Assembly: GCF_000740675.1 (NCBI RefSeq)
Contig: NZ_JPXI01000022.1
Span: forward strand, 1-64,000
Direction of reading: 5' to 3'
From: Massilia sp. BSC265
GTDB taxonomy: Bacteria > Pseudomonadota > Gammaproteobacteria > Burkholderiales > Burkholderiaceae_D
Length of the DNA stretch: 64,000 nucleotides
The notes beneath the pieces are model-generated. The model was not told the DNA's origin and ran no database searches. It saw only the letters and a program-made list of their open reading frames with translations. Position numbers and translations under genes: made by a program. The first letter of the stretch is position 1. Each line of letters begins with the position of its first letter. This document shows, one piece after another, positions 48,773 through 57,938 of this stretch.

Positions 48773-51700
48773 GTGTCGAGGTCCCTGTTGAAGCAAAAGA
48801 AGAACCCGAAGGCTGAATCCGGCGGCGCCCCAGTCATGACCGACGCGCGCGATGACGGCGCGCCCGGCCTGCGGGTGCAGCTTGCCGAACTCGCCGGCGC
48901 ATTCGACGCCGCATGCGATGCGCTCGACCGCGCTCGCCAGCGCGGCAGCGAGCTTCCGCCCGCCGCCGGCGCCATCCTCGACAACACTCCCCTGGTCGAC
49001 GCCCAGCTGCGCCAGGCGCGCAGCCAGCTGCTGCACGACCGCGGCGTGCTGCCGGTCCACGCAGGCGAAGCCCGTATCCTCGTGCTGGCGCGCGAAGCGG
49101 CAAGCCGGGACGACGGCCGCATCGAACGCGAGGGCCTGGCGAGCTTCCTCGACGCGTCCCGGCGGGAGGCGCCGCTGCAACTGGCCGAACTGCGCCTGCT
49201 CCCAGCAGCCCTGCGCCTGGCGCTGCTCGACGGCCTGCGCCAGGTGGCCGTGCGCGCCGCCCGCGCCTGCGAGGAGCGCATCCTTGCCGCCGACTGGGCC
49301 GGCAGGCTGCTCGACACGGCCGCGCACCGCTCCGGCGACCTGGTCCTGCTGGTGGCCGACATGGCGCGGCAGGTGGAGCCGATGGGCAGCAGCTTCGTGG
49401 CGGAACTGGCGCGCCGCCTGCAGGGGCAGGGCCCGGTCGTCGCGCAGGCGCTGGCCTGGATCGACGCGCGCCTGGCGGACGAAGGTTCCAGCATCGGCCA
49501 GATGGTAGCGGCCGAGCGCGACACCTTGGCGGCGGACAGCACGCGGGTGGTGAACAGCCTGGCCAGCCTGCGCCTGCTTGGCGGGATCGAATGGCGGCTG
49601 CTGGCTGAAGGCGCGAGCACCGTCGAGCCCATCCTGCGCGCCGACCCGGACGGCAGCTATCCGCGCATGGACGGTCCGACGCGCGACCTGTACCGCCTCG
49701 CCATCGAACGGCTGGCGCGCAGCAGCGGCCGTCCTGAAACCGAAGTGGCGCAAGAGGCGCTGGGCCTGGCCGGCGTGAACCGCGTGCCGAGCGAAGGAGG
49801 GCTCGACGCACGGCGACGCCATATCGGCTACTACCTCGCCGGCCCCGGCCTGCCGGCACTCGAAGCACGGCTGCAGCCGAAACCCGGCCTGGCGGCAGGT
49901 CTGGGACGGCGCCTGCGATACGCGCCGCTGGCGGCGCGTATCGCCGGGATGGGGATGTTCACGCTGCTGTTCGCGCTGGCTGTCGTCATCGCTGCGCGCC
50001 AGCAGGGCGCCGGGCTGGGGCTGCAGGCCGTCATCGGACTGCTCGCCCTCATCGGCGCGAGCGGGCTGGCGCGTTCGCTGGCCGACATGATGGCCGGCTG
50101 GCTCGCGTCGCCGTCCCCCACGCCACGCATGGATTTCGGCGACGGCATCCCGGCGGAAGCACAGGCCCTGGTGGCCGTGTCGGCGCGCCTGGTCAACAGC
50201 GCCCAGGCCGATGCGCTGTGCCGCGACCTCGAAGTGCGTTATCTCGCCAACCGCGACCCGCGCCTGCGCTTCTGCCTGCTGGCTGACCTCTACGACGCGC
50301 CGGCGGAGACCATGGCCGGCGACGAAGCGCTGGTGGGGCATGTCGCCGCCGCCATCGATGCCCTCAACCGCAAATACGCACGCGAACACGCCTTTGCCAC
50401 CCTCGACGAGGACGGCCAGCCCGCAACGAAAAGGGTCCGCGTCGAGCCCTTCCTGCTCTTGCTGCGCCCGCGCACCTGGAACAGCGGCGAACACGAATGG
50501 ATCGGGCGGGCGCGGCGCCGCGGCCAGCTGGCCGACCTGAATGCCTTCCTGGCGGGAACGGGGCGAGAGCGTTTCGCGACGGTAGCCGGCAATACGGCCG
50601 GGCTGGCCGAAATGCGTTACGTGATCACGCTCGATGCCGCCACCGACCTGCCGCGCGATGCGGCGCGCCGCCTGGTCGGCGCCATGGCCCATCCGCTCAA
50701 CCAGCCGGCCCTGGATGCCGGCGCCACCCGCGTGGCCGAAGGCCACGCCATGCTGCGCCCGGCCACCGGCGCGGCGCTGCCGGGGCCGCAGGCCTGCCGC
50801 TACCAGCGCATGTGGCTCGAAGCCTACGGCACCTGGGCCGCAGGCCTGGCGGGGCGCGAGTGCGAAGCGCAGGGCATGTTCGGCTGGTCCGCCATCTACG
50901 AGGTCGATGCCTATGAACGGGTGCTGCGCGGCCGCCTGCCGGACGACGCGCTGCCGGCGCCGGGCATCGTGGATGAAGGCTGCCTGCATGCGGCGAACGA
51001 CTGCGACGTGCGGCTTGCGGAAGCGCTGCCCGGCAGCTACGGCGAACATGCCGCGCGCCGCCACCGTGCGGTGCGGGCCGCCTGGCAGGTGGCCGGCTGG
51101 GTCAAGCCCAAGGTTCGCCTGGACAGCGGCCAGGGCAGCGGAAAGCGCAGCGGCCAGAGACAGCCCGCCGAAGCCAACCCGATGACCGCCGCGGCCCGCT
51201 GGCAGTTGTTCGATGCCCTGCGCGACAGCCTGGTGGCGCCGGCGCTGGCGGCCCTGCTGGTCCTGTGCTGGAGCCAGCTGGCGACGCCGGCGTTCTGGAC
51301 CGCCGTGGTGCTGTCGGTGTTCTTCCTGCCGGCCCTGCTGGGCAGCCTGGTGGCGCTCGCCGACAAGCCGCACGACGCGCCCTGGCGCCAGCACCTCGAC
51401 AGCTGGGCGCGCGGGGCGCGCGTGCCGCTGGTGCGCGCGGCGCTGGCCACCAGCTTCCTGCCGCATGCCGCCTGGTGCCAGCTCGATGCCGTGGCGCGCG
51501 CGCTCTGGCGCAGCCGGGTGTCGCGCCGGCGCCGGCTGGAATGGCGTCCGGCGGCATTGGCGCGCCCGGCCAGGGTGGTGGCCAACAACTGGCTGACCAT
51601 GTGGTTCGCACCGGCGCTGGCGGTGGCGACAAGCCTGCTGCTGACCTTTGCCAACCCGTATTCCCTGTTCACGGCCGCACCGGTCCTGCTGGTATGGTTC

Positions 51701-54700
51701 CTGTCGCCATTGCTGGCCTGGTGGACCAGCCTGCCGCAACGCGCGCAGCCGCGCCTGCCAGCGGCGCGGCTGGTCGGCCTGCAGCGCCTGGCACGCCGCA
51801 GCTGGAGTTTTTTCGAGGATCACGCCGGTCCCGCCAACAACTGGTTGCCCCCGGAAAGCGCGCAGGAACATCCCCATCCCCTGGTGGACGCCCGTACCAC
51901 GCCCGCCGGCATGTCGATCTTCCTGCTGTCCACGCTGGCGGCGCGCGATTTCGGTTTCATCGCGCCGGGCGAGCTGCTGCGGCGCCTGGATGTCTCGCTG
52001 GCCTCGATGGCCCTGCTCGAGCGCTGGAAGGGCCATTTCCTGGCCGCCTACGACAACACCACCCTGGCCCCCGTCGAGCCGGCGTTTGTGTCTACCCGTG
52101 ACAGCGGCTGGCTGGCGCTCGGCATGCGCACGCTGGCCGCCGGGCTGGACGAACTGCCGGATGCGCCGATCTCCGGGCCGCGGGCACTGGACGGGATCCG
52201 TGCGGCACTGCACGTGATCGACGAGCTGGCCCAGCACCAGGCGCAGGGCGTGCGCGAACTGGTGGCCGCCGCTTGGCGCGCGCTCGACCCGCAGCGCTGC
52301 CGCGCGGCCGATACCTTGCCCGGCCTGTCCGAGTGCCTGCGTCACGTGACGGCCGCGGCCGATGCGCTGGAAGCCGGCCTGCCGGAGACGGTCGATGCCG
52401 CGCTGCGCGACTGGGCGGCACGCCTGGCCGCACAATGCCATGCGGTGCAGGACGAGCTGCTGGCGCTGGCGCCCTGGATGCGCGCCGAACAGGAGTACGT
52501 GCTTGATGCCAGCCTGACGCGTATCCCGACGCTGCGCGAGCTGGCGATCCTGGAGCTGCCGCCCGGCAGCCATCACGGCCTGGCGCGCCTGGTGCGCGAG
52601 GGACGCCAGCACGCGCAAAAGCTGCTCGCGGAGTGCGCCCGCCTGGCCGGGCAGGCGCGCAGCTTCGCCGGCATGGATTTCGCCGCGCTGCTCGACCGCG
52701 ACACCGGCCTGCTGGCCGCCGGTTGCCAAGTGCGCGAAGGACGCGACGGGCGCCTGGATGCGGCCAGTTGCGACCTGCTGGCCGCGGAAAGCCGCATGGC
52801 CAGCTTCCTGGCGGTGGCGCAGGGCCAGCTCGGCCAGGGCCACTGGTGGGCGCTCGGACGTCCGCTGCGCATCGCCGGACCGGAACAACTGCTGCTGTCG
52901 CGTACCGGCAGCCTGTCGGACTACCTGGCGCCGCAGCTCCTGATGCCGACGTGGCGCGAAACCCTGCTCGACCATGCCGGCCGCGCCGCCGTGCGGGCAC
53001 AGGCGGCACATGGCGCGCGCCACGACATGCCCTGGGGCTTTTCGGAGTCGAGCTGCAACGCGGTCGATGCCCAGCTGCTGTTCCAGTCCGGACGCTTCGG
53101 CATTCCCGCGGCGAGCCTGGAGCGCAGCCTCGATGCCGGCCTGGTGGCGGCGCCCTATGCGGCACTGCTGGCATTGCCGGTGGCGCCGGCCCTCGCGTTG
53201 GCCAACCTCGAGCGCATGGCGCAGGATGGCCTGGCCGGCGACTACGGCTTCTTCGATGCGGTCGACCACACCCCCGGCAGGCTGCCGCACGGCGAACGCC
53301 GCCACGTGGTGCGCGCCGTCGCCACCCGTCACCAGGGCATGGGCCTGCTCGCGCTGCTCCAAGTGCTCCACGGGGCGCCGATGCAGCGCCGCTTCAGCCT
53401 CGACCCGGAGCTGCGGGCGGCCCTGCCGCTGCTGCAGGAACCGCTGCCGGCCTGCGGCGCATTGGCCCGGGCAAGGGACGCAACGGACGACAGGGCGCAT
53501 CGGCACGCCGGCCCCGCCCAGGGACGGGTCATCGACCGGGCCGACGCCGCCATGCCCGATGTGCAGCTGCTGTCGAACGGCAGCTACCACGTGATGGTGG
53601 ACAGCATTGGCGCCGGCTACAGCCGCTGGGGCGAACTGCTCCTGAGCCGCTGGCAGCCGGACCCGCTCGGCGCGCGCGGCGGCCTTGCCTGCGTGCTGCG
53701 CGACGGCGCATCCGGTGAACTCTGGTCGCCCACGCTGGCGCCGCTCTACGGCGAGCCGGAACGCTACGAGGCGGTGTTCGCGGAAGGGCGCGCCAGCTTC
53801 CGCCGCGAAGAGCGCGGACTGGCGATCCTGAGCGAGGTGGTGGTGGCGCCCGAGGACGACATCGAGCTGCGCCACATCCGCATCCGCAACAAGGGAACTG
53901 CGGCACGCACGCTGGAAGTGACGAGCCAGGTAGCGCTGCTCGCGCCCGAAGGGGCTGCACCGCAACTGCGCATCGACGCACCGACCCAGGCCATGCTCTG
54001 CACCCTGGGGCCGGGCGCCCCGACCGTCCTGCACCTGATGGCGGTGCGCGGCGACGCCGGCGCGCCGGAGTACAGCGGCAGCTGCCACGACCCGGCGGGC
54101 CCTATGCCGCCACTTGACGATGGGGTACAGGCATCCCAGCCCGCGCTGGCAATCCGCCGCAGCATCACGCTGGCGCCGGAGCAGGAGGTCAGCATCGAGC
54201 TGATGCTGGGCGTCGCCCCGACGCCGGCTACCGCGCGCGAGCTGGCTGCGCGCTACGCCGGAACGCAGGCGGTGGGACAGGCCGTGGAAGCGGCATGGAC
54301 GCACGGCCAGGCCTTCCTGCGTGCCGCAGGCATCAGCGAAGCCCAGGCCCAGCTCTACAACCGCCTGGCCGGCTGCCTGCTCGACCCGGTGCCCGGCCTG
54401 CGGGCGGACGCCGGCGTCATCGAACGCAACGTGCGCGGACGCGCCGCCCTGCGCCCCTATGGCGTGGACGGCAGCCGCCCGCTGCTGGTGCTGCAGCCCG
54501 GCCCGGACAGCAGCCTGGCGCGCGAGGTTTTCCAGGCGCATGGCTACTGGCGAGCACGCGGCTTCGAGGCCGACCTGCTGGTGCTGTGCGAGGGCCGCGC
54601 CGTGTTCGACCAGGTCATGGCGCTCGCACCCCGCGAAGCGGAGGACATCCACGTCCACCAGTTGGCGGACGTGCCGCAGGAAGACCGTATCCTGCTGCGC

Positions 54701-56947
54701 GCGGCGGCGCAGGTGCTGCTGCTCGGAGAACGCGGCAGCCTGCTCGAGCAGCTGCGCCGCGCAGCGCCGTCATTGCCGGCGCTGCCGACGCCCTTCGTGG
54801 GGCAGGAACAGCCCGCGCCCTGGACGAGCGAGGCGCGCTTGCCGGATGACGAGGCGCTTCGCCATGACAAGGACTTTGGCGGCTTCTCGCAGGACGGGCG
54901 CGAGGCCGTGATCCGGAGCAGCCAGGCGCTGCCGGCGCCATGGGAAAACGTACTCGCCAACGGCATGTTCGGCGCCGTGCTGCCGGAGTCAAGCCCAGGC
55001 CACACCTGGTGCGGCCGGCGCACCCTGGCCTTGAGCGCGCCCCAGGGCGAAGCCTTCTACCTGCGCGACGAGGACAGCGGCGCCGCATGGTCGCCGACGC
55101 CCTGGCCGATGCCGTCGGGCGAGCCCTATCGGACGCGCCACGGCTTTGGCTACACCCTGTTCGAGCACGTGGCGCACGGCATCGGCTCCGAACTGCGCTG
55201 CTTCGTGGCGCCCGGTGCGCCGCTCAAGTACGCAGTGCTCAAGCTGCACAACACCTCCAGTGCGCCGCGCCGCCTGTCCGTCACCGGCTACGTGCAGTGG
55301 TGGATGGACGATATAAGAGCGACGCCCGGCCTGCAGGTCGTGACCAGCGCCGACGTGGCCAGCGGCGCACTGGTGGCGCGCAACGCGTTTGGAAACTGCC
55401 TCGGCGACGGTTTCAACGACAAGGTCGGCTTCTTCCACCTCGATGCGCCCCAGGTAGCCGCTACCGGCGACCGCCGCGAATTCGTCGGCCGCCACCGCAG
55501 CCTGGCGCGGCCGGCGGCGCTGGAGCGCAATGGCCTGGCCGGCACGCTGGGGGCCGCCCTCGATCCTTGCGCAGCCTTGCAGACGCGGGTGGAGCTGGCG
55601 CCCGGCGCCGGCATCGAGCTCGTGTTCCTGCTCGGCGTCGCCGGGCCGGACCAGCTGGCGGCGAGCCGGGCCGCGCAGCAGTACGGCGGCGCCAAGGCGG
55701 CGGCGCTGGCGCTGCGCCAGGTGCATGCCTTCTGGGACGAGCTGCTCGGCAGCCTGCGCGTGTCCACGCCGGATGCCGCCTTCGACCTGTTCGCCAACGG
55801 CTGGCTGTCCTACGGCGCGGTGGCCTGCGCCATGGGCGGCACTCCGGCCCAGCAGCTGCAGGGGGCGATGGCGGCGGTGCACGGCAGCCCGGCGGTCCTG
55901 CGCGATGCGCTGCTGCGCGCTGCGCGCGCGGACATCGGCGCGGCGGGCGCGATGGTGGAAGACTTCCTGTGGCTGCCCTATGCGCTGCACCGCTACGCCA
56001 GCGTGACCGGAGATTACGGCATCCTGCGCGAGCCGGCCGGCGGCGACCCATCCAGCGGCACGCGCCTGGCGCGCGACGACCTGTACCAGTACTGCGTGCA
56101 CGGCCTGCGCGGCTGCCTGCGCTTCGGGCTGCACGGCATGCCGCTGCAGGATGCGCGCATGCACGAGGACGAAGAAGAACTGGATGCCAGGGGCGAGAGC
56201 GTGCGGCTGGCCTTCCTGCTCGCCGGCGTGCTGCAACGTTTCGCCGAAGTGGCCGACCGTCGCGCCGATTTCGGCTTTGCCACCACCTGCCGCGGCGCCG
56301 CGCTGGCGCTCAAGGCGCAGGCCGAGGAATACGGCTGGAACGGCACCGCCTATGGCGAAGGCGACGCCGCCACCCAGGCCTGGGCCGCCATGGCGGGCGC
56401 CGCGCCCGGCCGCGTCCAGGCGGTGCTCGCCGCACTGGATACGTCCGAGACGGACGACCTGCGCACGGCCGCCTGGGCGGCGCTGGCCCTGGCCGGACAG
56501 GGCGCCGGCACGCCGGCCTGGGAGCTGGCCCGTCGCCTGAACCCGCTTGCGGAGGATAGCGGCACACGCGTGCGCCCGGCCTGCGCACCTTACTTCATGA
56601 TGGATGCCGTAGGAGCCGGGCCGGCCGCCGGCTGGATGCAGATGCTGCTGACCGACGGGCTGCTCGGCCTGCAGCGCACCGTCGACCGCCTGGTGCTGGC
56701 GCCGCAGCTGCCGGCGGGCTGGGACAGCATCGGCTTCCGCTACCGCAACGGGCGGACCGGTTATCATGTGACGGTTTTGCCGGCCGCGTCGGGCGAACTC
56801 CTGGTGCTGGACGGCACGCCGCAGGGGGGAAAGACGATCGAACTCGTCGACGACGGGCGCGAGCACAAGGTGGAACTGTATGTGGAACGCAGGCCGGAAG
56901 ACGCGTTCGCCGGCCATCACGACAATGAGTCAGGAACAAGGACATGA
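48773..56947 (+). CDS. Cyclic beta-1,2-glucan synthase-like giant protein (NdvB-type), divergent
   Basis: A 2724-residue relative of NdvB, which has a GT84 glucosyltransferase and a GH94 phosphorylase part. Membrane helices are at about 400-440, 820-865 and 945-985. Homology shows in VGAMAHPLNQP, LLSTLAARDFGFI and RGESVRLAF. Signature residues are eroded: the DxD is DAAT (621-624), the usual SHDLLE is PAPGIVDEG, the RHRWxRGDWQ motif is RHRAVRAAWQ (763-772), and the GH94 GDWNDGM is replaced by ARMHEDEEE (2461-2469), where D2466 might still serve. Activity is therefore doubtful. The start is uncertain (GTG 48773, TTG 48788 or ATG 48836). Its stop overlaps the start of an outer-membrane protein gene. 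Confidence 0.8.
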   Translation: MSRSLLKQKKNPKAESGGAPVMTDARDDGAPGLRVQLAELAGAFDAACDALDRARQRGSELPPAAGAILDNTPLVDAQLRQARSQLLHDRGVLPVHAGEARILVLAREAASRDDGRIEREGLASFLDASRREAPLQLAELRLLPAALRLALLDGLRQVAVRAARACEERILAADWAGRLLDTAAHRSGDLVLLVADMARQVEPMGSSFVAELARRLQGQGPVVAQALAWIDARLADEGSSIGQMVAAERDTLAADSTRVVNSLASLRLLGGIEWRLLAEGASTVEPILRADPDGSYPRMDGPTRDLYRLAIERLARSSGRPETEVAQEALGLAGVNRVPSEGGLDARRRHIGYYLAGPGLPALEARLQPKPGLAAGLGRRLRYAPLAARIAGMGMFTLLFALAVVIAARQQGAGLGLQAVIGLLALIGASGLARSLADMMAGWLASPSPTPRMDFGDGIPAEAQALVAVSARLVNSAQADALCRDLEVRYLANRDPRLRFCLLADLYDAPAETMAGDEALVGHVAAAIDALNRKYAREHAFATLDEDGQPATKRVRVEPFLLLLRPRTWNSGEHEWIGRARRRGQLADLNAFLAGTGRERFATVAGNTAGLAEMRYVITLDAATDLPRDAARRLVGAMAHPLNQPALDAGATRVAEGHAMLRPATGAALPGPQACRYQRMWLEAYGTWAAGLAGRECEAQGMFGWSAIYEVDAYERVLRGRLPDDALPAPGIVDEGCLHAANDCDVRLAEALPGSYGEHAARRHRAVRAAWQVAGWVKPKVRLDSGQGSGKRSGQRQPAEANPMTAAARWQLFDALRDSLVAPALAALLVLCWSQLATPAFWTAVVLSVFFLPALLGSLVALADKPHDAPWRQHLDSWARGARVPLVRAALATSFLPHAAWCQLDAVARALWRSRVSRRRRLEWRPAALARPARVVANNWLTMWFAPALAVATSLLLTFANPYSLFTAAPVLLVWFLSPLLAWWTSLPQRAQPRLPAARLVGLQRLARRSWSFFEDHAGPANNWLPPESAQEHPHPLVDARTTPAGMSIFLLSTLAARDFGFIAPGELLRRLDVSLASMALLERWKGHFLAAYDNTTLAPVEPAFVSTRDSGWLALGMRTLAAGLDELPDAPISGPRALDGIRAALHVIDELAQHQAQGVRELVAAAWRALDPQRCRAADTLPGLSECLRHVTAAADALEAGLPETVDAALRDWAARLAAQCHAVQDELLALAPWMRAEQEYVLDASLTRIPTLRELAILELPPGSHHGLARLVREGRQHAQKLLAECARLAGQARSFAGMDFAALLDRDTGLLAAGCQVREGRDGRLDAASCDLLAAESRMASFLAVAQGQLGQGHWWALGRPLRIAGPEQLLLSRTGSLSDYLAPQLLMPTWRETLLDHAGRAAVRAQAAHGARHDMPWGFSESSCNAVDAQLLFQSGRFGIPAASLERSLDAGLVAAPYAALLALPVAPALALANLERMAQDGLAGDYGFFDAVDHTPGRLPHGERRHVVRAVATRHQGMGLLALLQVLHGAPMQRRFSLDPELRAALPLLQEPLPACGALARARDATDDRAHRHAGPAQGRVIDRADAAMPDVQLLSNGSYHVMVDSIGAGYSRWGELLLSRWQPDPLGARGGLACVLRDGASGELWSPTLAPLYGEPERYEAVFAEGRASFRREERGLAILSEVVVAPEDDIELRHIRIRNKGTAARTLEVTSQVALLAPEGAAPQLRIDAPTQAMLCTLGPGAPTVLHLMAVRGDAGAPEYSGSCHDPAGPMPPLDDGVQASQPALAIRRSITLAPEQEVSIELMLGVAPTPATARELAARYAGTQAVGQAVEAAWTHGQAFLRAAGISEAQAQLYNRLAGCLLDPVPGLRADAGVIERNVRGRAALRPYGVDGSRPLLVLQPGPDSSLAREVFQAHGYWRARGFEADLLVLCEGRAVFDQVMALAPREAEDIHVHQLADVPQEDRILLRAAAQVLLLGERGSLLEQLRRAAPSLPALPTPFVGQEQPAPWTSEARLPDDEALRHDKDFGGFSQDGREAVIRSSQALPAPWENVLANGMFGAVLPESSPGHTWCGRRTLALSAPQGEAFYLRDEDSGAAWSPTPWPMPSGEPYRTRHGFGYTLFEHVAHGIGSELRCFVAPGAPLKYAVLKLHNTSSAPRRLSVTGYVQWWMDDIRATPGLQVVTSADVASGALVARNAFGNCLGDGFNDKVGFFHLDAPQVAATGDRREFVGRHRSLARPAALERNGLAGTLGAALDPCAALQTRVELAPGAGIELVFLLGVAGPDQLAASRAAQQYGGAKAAALALRQVHAFWDELLGSLRVSTPDAAFDLFANGWLSYGAVACAMGGTPAQQLQGAMAAVHGSPAVLRDALLRAARADIGAAGAMVEDFLWLPYALHRYASVTGDYGILREPAGGDPSSGTRLARDDLYQYCVHGLRGCLRFGLHGMPLQDARMHEDEEELDARGESVRLAFLLAGVLQRFAEVADRRADFGFATTCRGAALALKAQAEEYGWNGTAYGEGDAATQAWAAMAGAAPGRVQAVLAALDTSETDDLRTAAWAALALAGQGAGTPAWELARRLNPLAEDSGTRVRPACAPYFMMDAVGAGPAAGWMQMLLTDGLLGLQRTVDRLVLAPQLPAGWDSIGFRYRNGRTGYHVTVLPAASGELLVLDGTPQGGKTIELVDDGREHKVELYVERRPEDAFAGHHDNESGTRT

Positions 56948-57810
56948 ACAAACGATTGACCACATGGACCGGCGCCGCCTGCGCCGCCCTGCTGTGCTGC
57001 GCCGCGCCGGCAAGCGCGGTGGACTGGAGCGACAACGCCGTCAGCTACCGCTACGGCACCCGCTTCGCCGAGCCCTTCAACCCGGAGCACATCAAGAAGC
57101 ACATCGTGGCGTTCACCCACGCCAGCGGCTACAAATACGGCAGCAACTACCTCAACCTGGATGTGCTCAAGTCCGACAGCACCGACCCGCGTTCGCTGGG
57201 GAGCAGCAGCGGCGCGACGGAGGCCTACCTGCTGTACCGCCACACGCTCGACATCGGCGCGCTGCGCGGCCAGGAAATCCGCTTCGGCAAGGTCAAGGGC
57301 GTGGGCCTGACGCTCGGCTTCGACGTCAACCACAAGGAGGACGTCGGTTACAACTCGCGCAAGCGCATGCTGGTGGCCGGCCCCACCCTGATGTGGGACG
57401 TGCCGGGCTTCCTGAACACCAGCATCCTGTGGCTGCGCGAATCGAACGCGCCGAGCGGCGCCTTCCCGCCGATCTCGAACGTGCGCGGGCGCTATACCTA
57501 CGAGACGCACCCGATGTTCGGCGCCAGCTGGGGCATTCCGGTGAACGAACACTGGTCCTTCGAAGGCTTTTTGAACTTCATCGCCGAGAAGGGGCTGGAC
57601 GAGACCGGCAACCCGACCAGCGCCGAGACCAACCTCGACATGGCGCTGATGGTTGACATCGGCCCGCGCCTGGGCTACGCGAAGAAGAAGATCCGGGTCG
57701 GCGTCGGTTACCAGTTCTGGAACAACAAGTTCGGCAATTCGCGCCGGACGACGGGCGGGGCGGGGCAGCGGGCGAGTACCCCGATGGTGCGGGCGGATTT
57801 TCATTTCTAG
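56944..57810 (+). CDS. Outer-membrane beta-barrel (Tsx-like / outer envelope protein)
   Basis: A 288-residue protein with signal peptide to about residue 25 (CAAPASAVD), and a barrel-like sequence ending in Phe (RADFHF), the usual outer-membrane insertion signal. The part NAVSYRYGTRFAEPFNPEHI and FTHASGYKYGSNYLNLDVLK resembles the Tsx-like nucleoside-channel/outer-envelope group. ATG overlaps the stop of the giant glucan-synthase-like gene (ATGA), so the two are translationally coupled and probably act together. Substrate not known. Confidence 0.83.
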   Translation: MNKRLTTWTGAACAALLCCAAPASAVDWSDNAVSYRYGTRFAEPFNPEHIKKHIVAFTHASGYKYGSNYLNLDVLKSDSTDPRSLGSSSGATEAYLLYRHTLDIGALRGQEIRFGKVKGVGLTLGFDVNHKEDVGYNSRKRMLVAGPTLMWDVPGFLNTSILWLRESNAPSGAFPPISNVRGRYTYETHPMFGASWGIPVNEHWSFEGFLNFIAEKGLDETGNPTSAETNLDMALMVDIGPRLGYAKKKIRVGVGYQFWNNKFGNSRRTTGGAGQRASTPMVRADFHF

Positions 57811-57857
57811 GGCTTTTGCCCAAGCCTTTCAAGGAGTCCGCAAAGCACTTGAATTTG

Positions 57858-57891
57858 CTCAAAAATTGTAGATAAATTTACAATTTTTGAG
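57858..57891. repeat. Long perfect AT-rich palindrome
   Basis: CTCAAAAATTGTA (57858-57870) is perfectly complementary to TACAATTTTTGAG (57879-57891) around an 8-base spacer. It lies between the outer-membrane gene and the PHP-domain gene. It could be a terminator-like RNA hairpin or an operator. Confidence 0.6.
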
Positions 57892-57916
57892 TCAAATTGG
57901 CGCAAGGTGTTTTCCC

Positions 57917-57937
57917 ATGCAATTGCAAAAATTGCAT
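57917..57937 (+). promoter_or_regulatory. Perfect hairpin in place of the ribosome binding site
   Basis: ATGCAATT (57917-57924) and AATTGCAT (57930-57937) flank GCAAA and end one base before the ATG of the PHP-domain gene. No Shine-Dalgarno sequence is visible, so the stem occupies the space where the ribosome would bind. Operator or translational switch are possible. Confidence 0.55.
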
Positions 57938-57938
57938 C

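Noticed and set aside
48734-54658. A nearly 2000-codon minus-strand frame opposite the glucan-synthase-like gene
   Set aside because: Shadow of the plus-strand gene, which shows membrane segments and family homology. The minus frame gives low-complexity basic sequence only.
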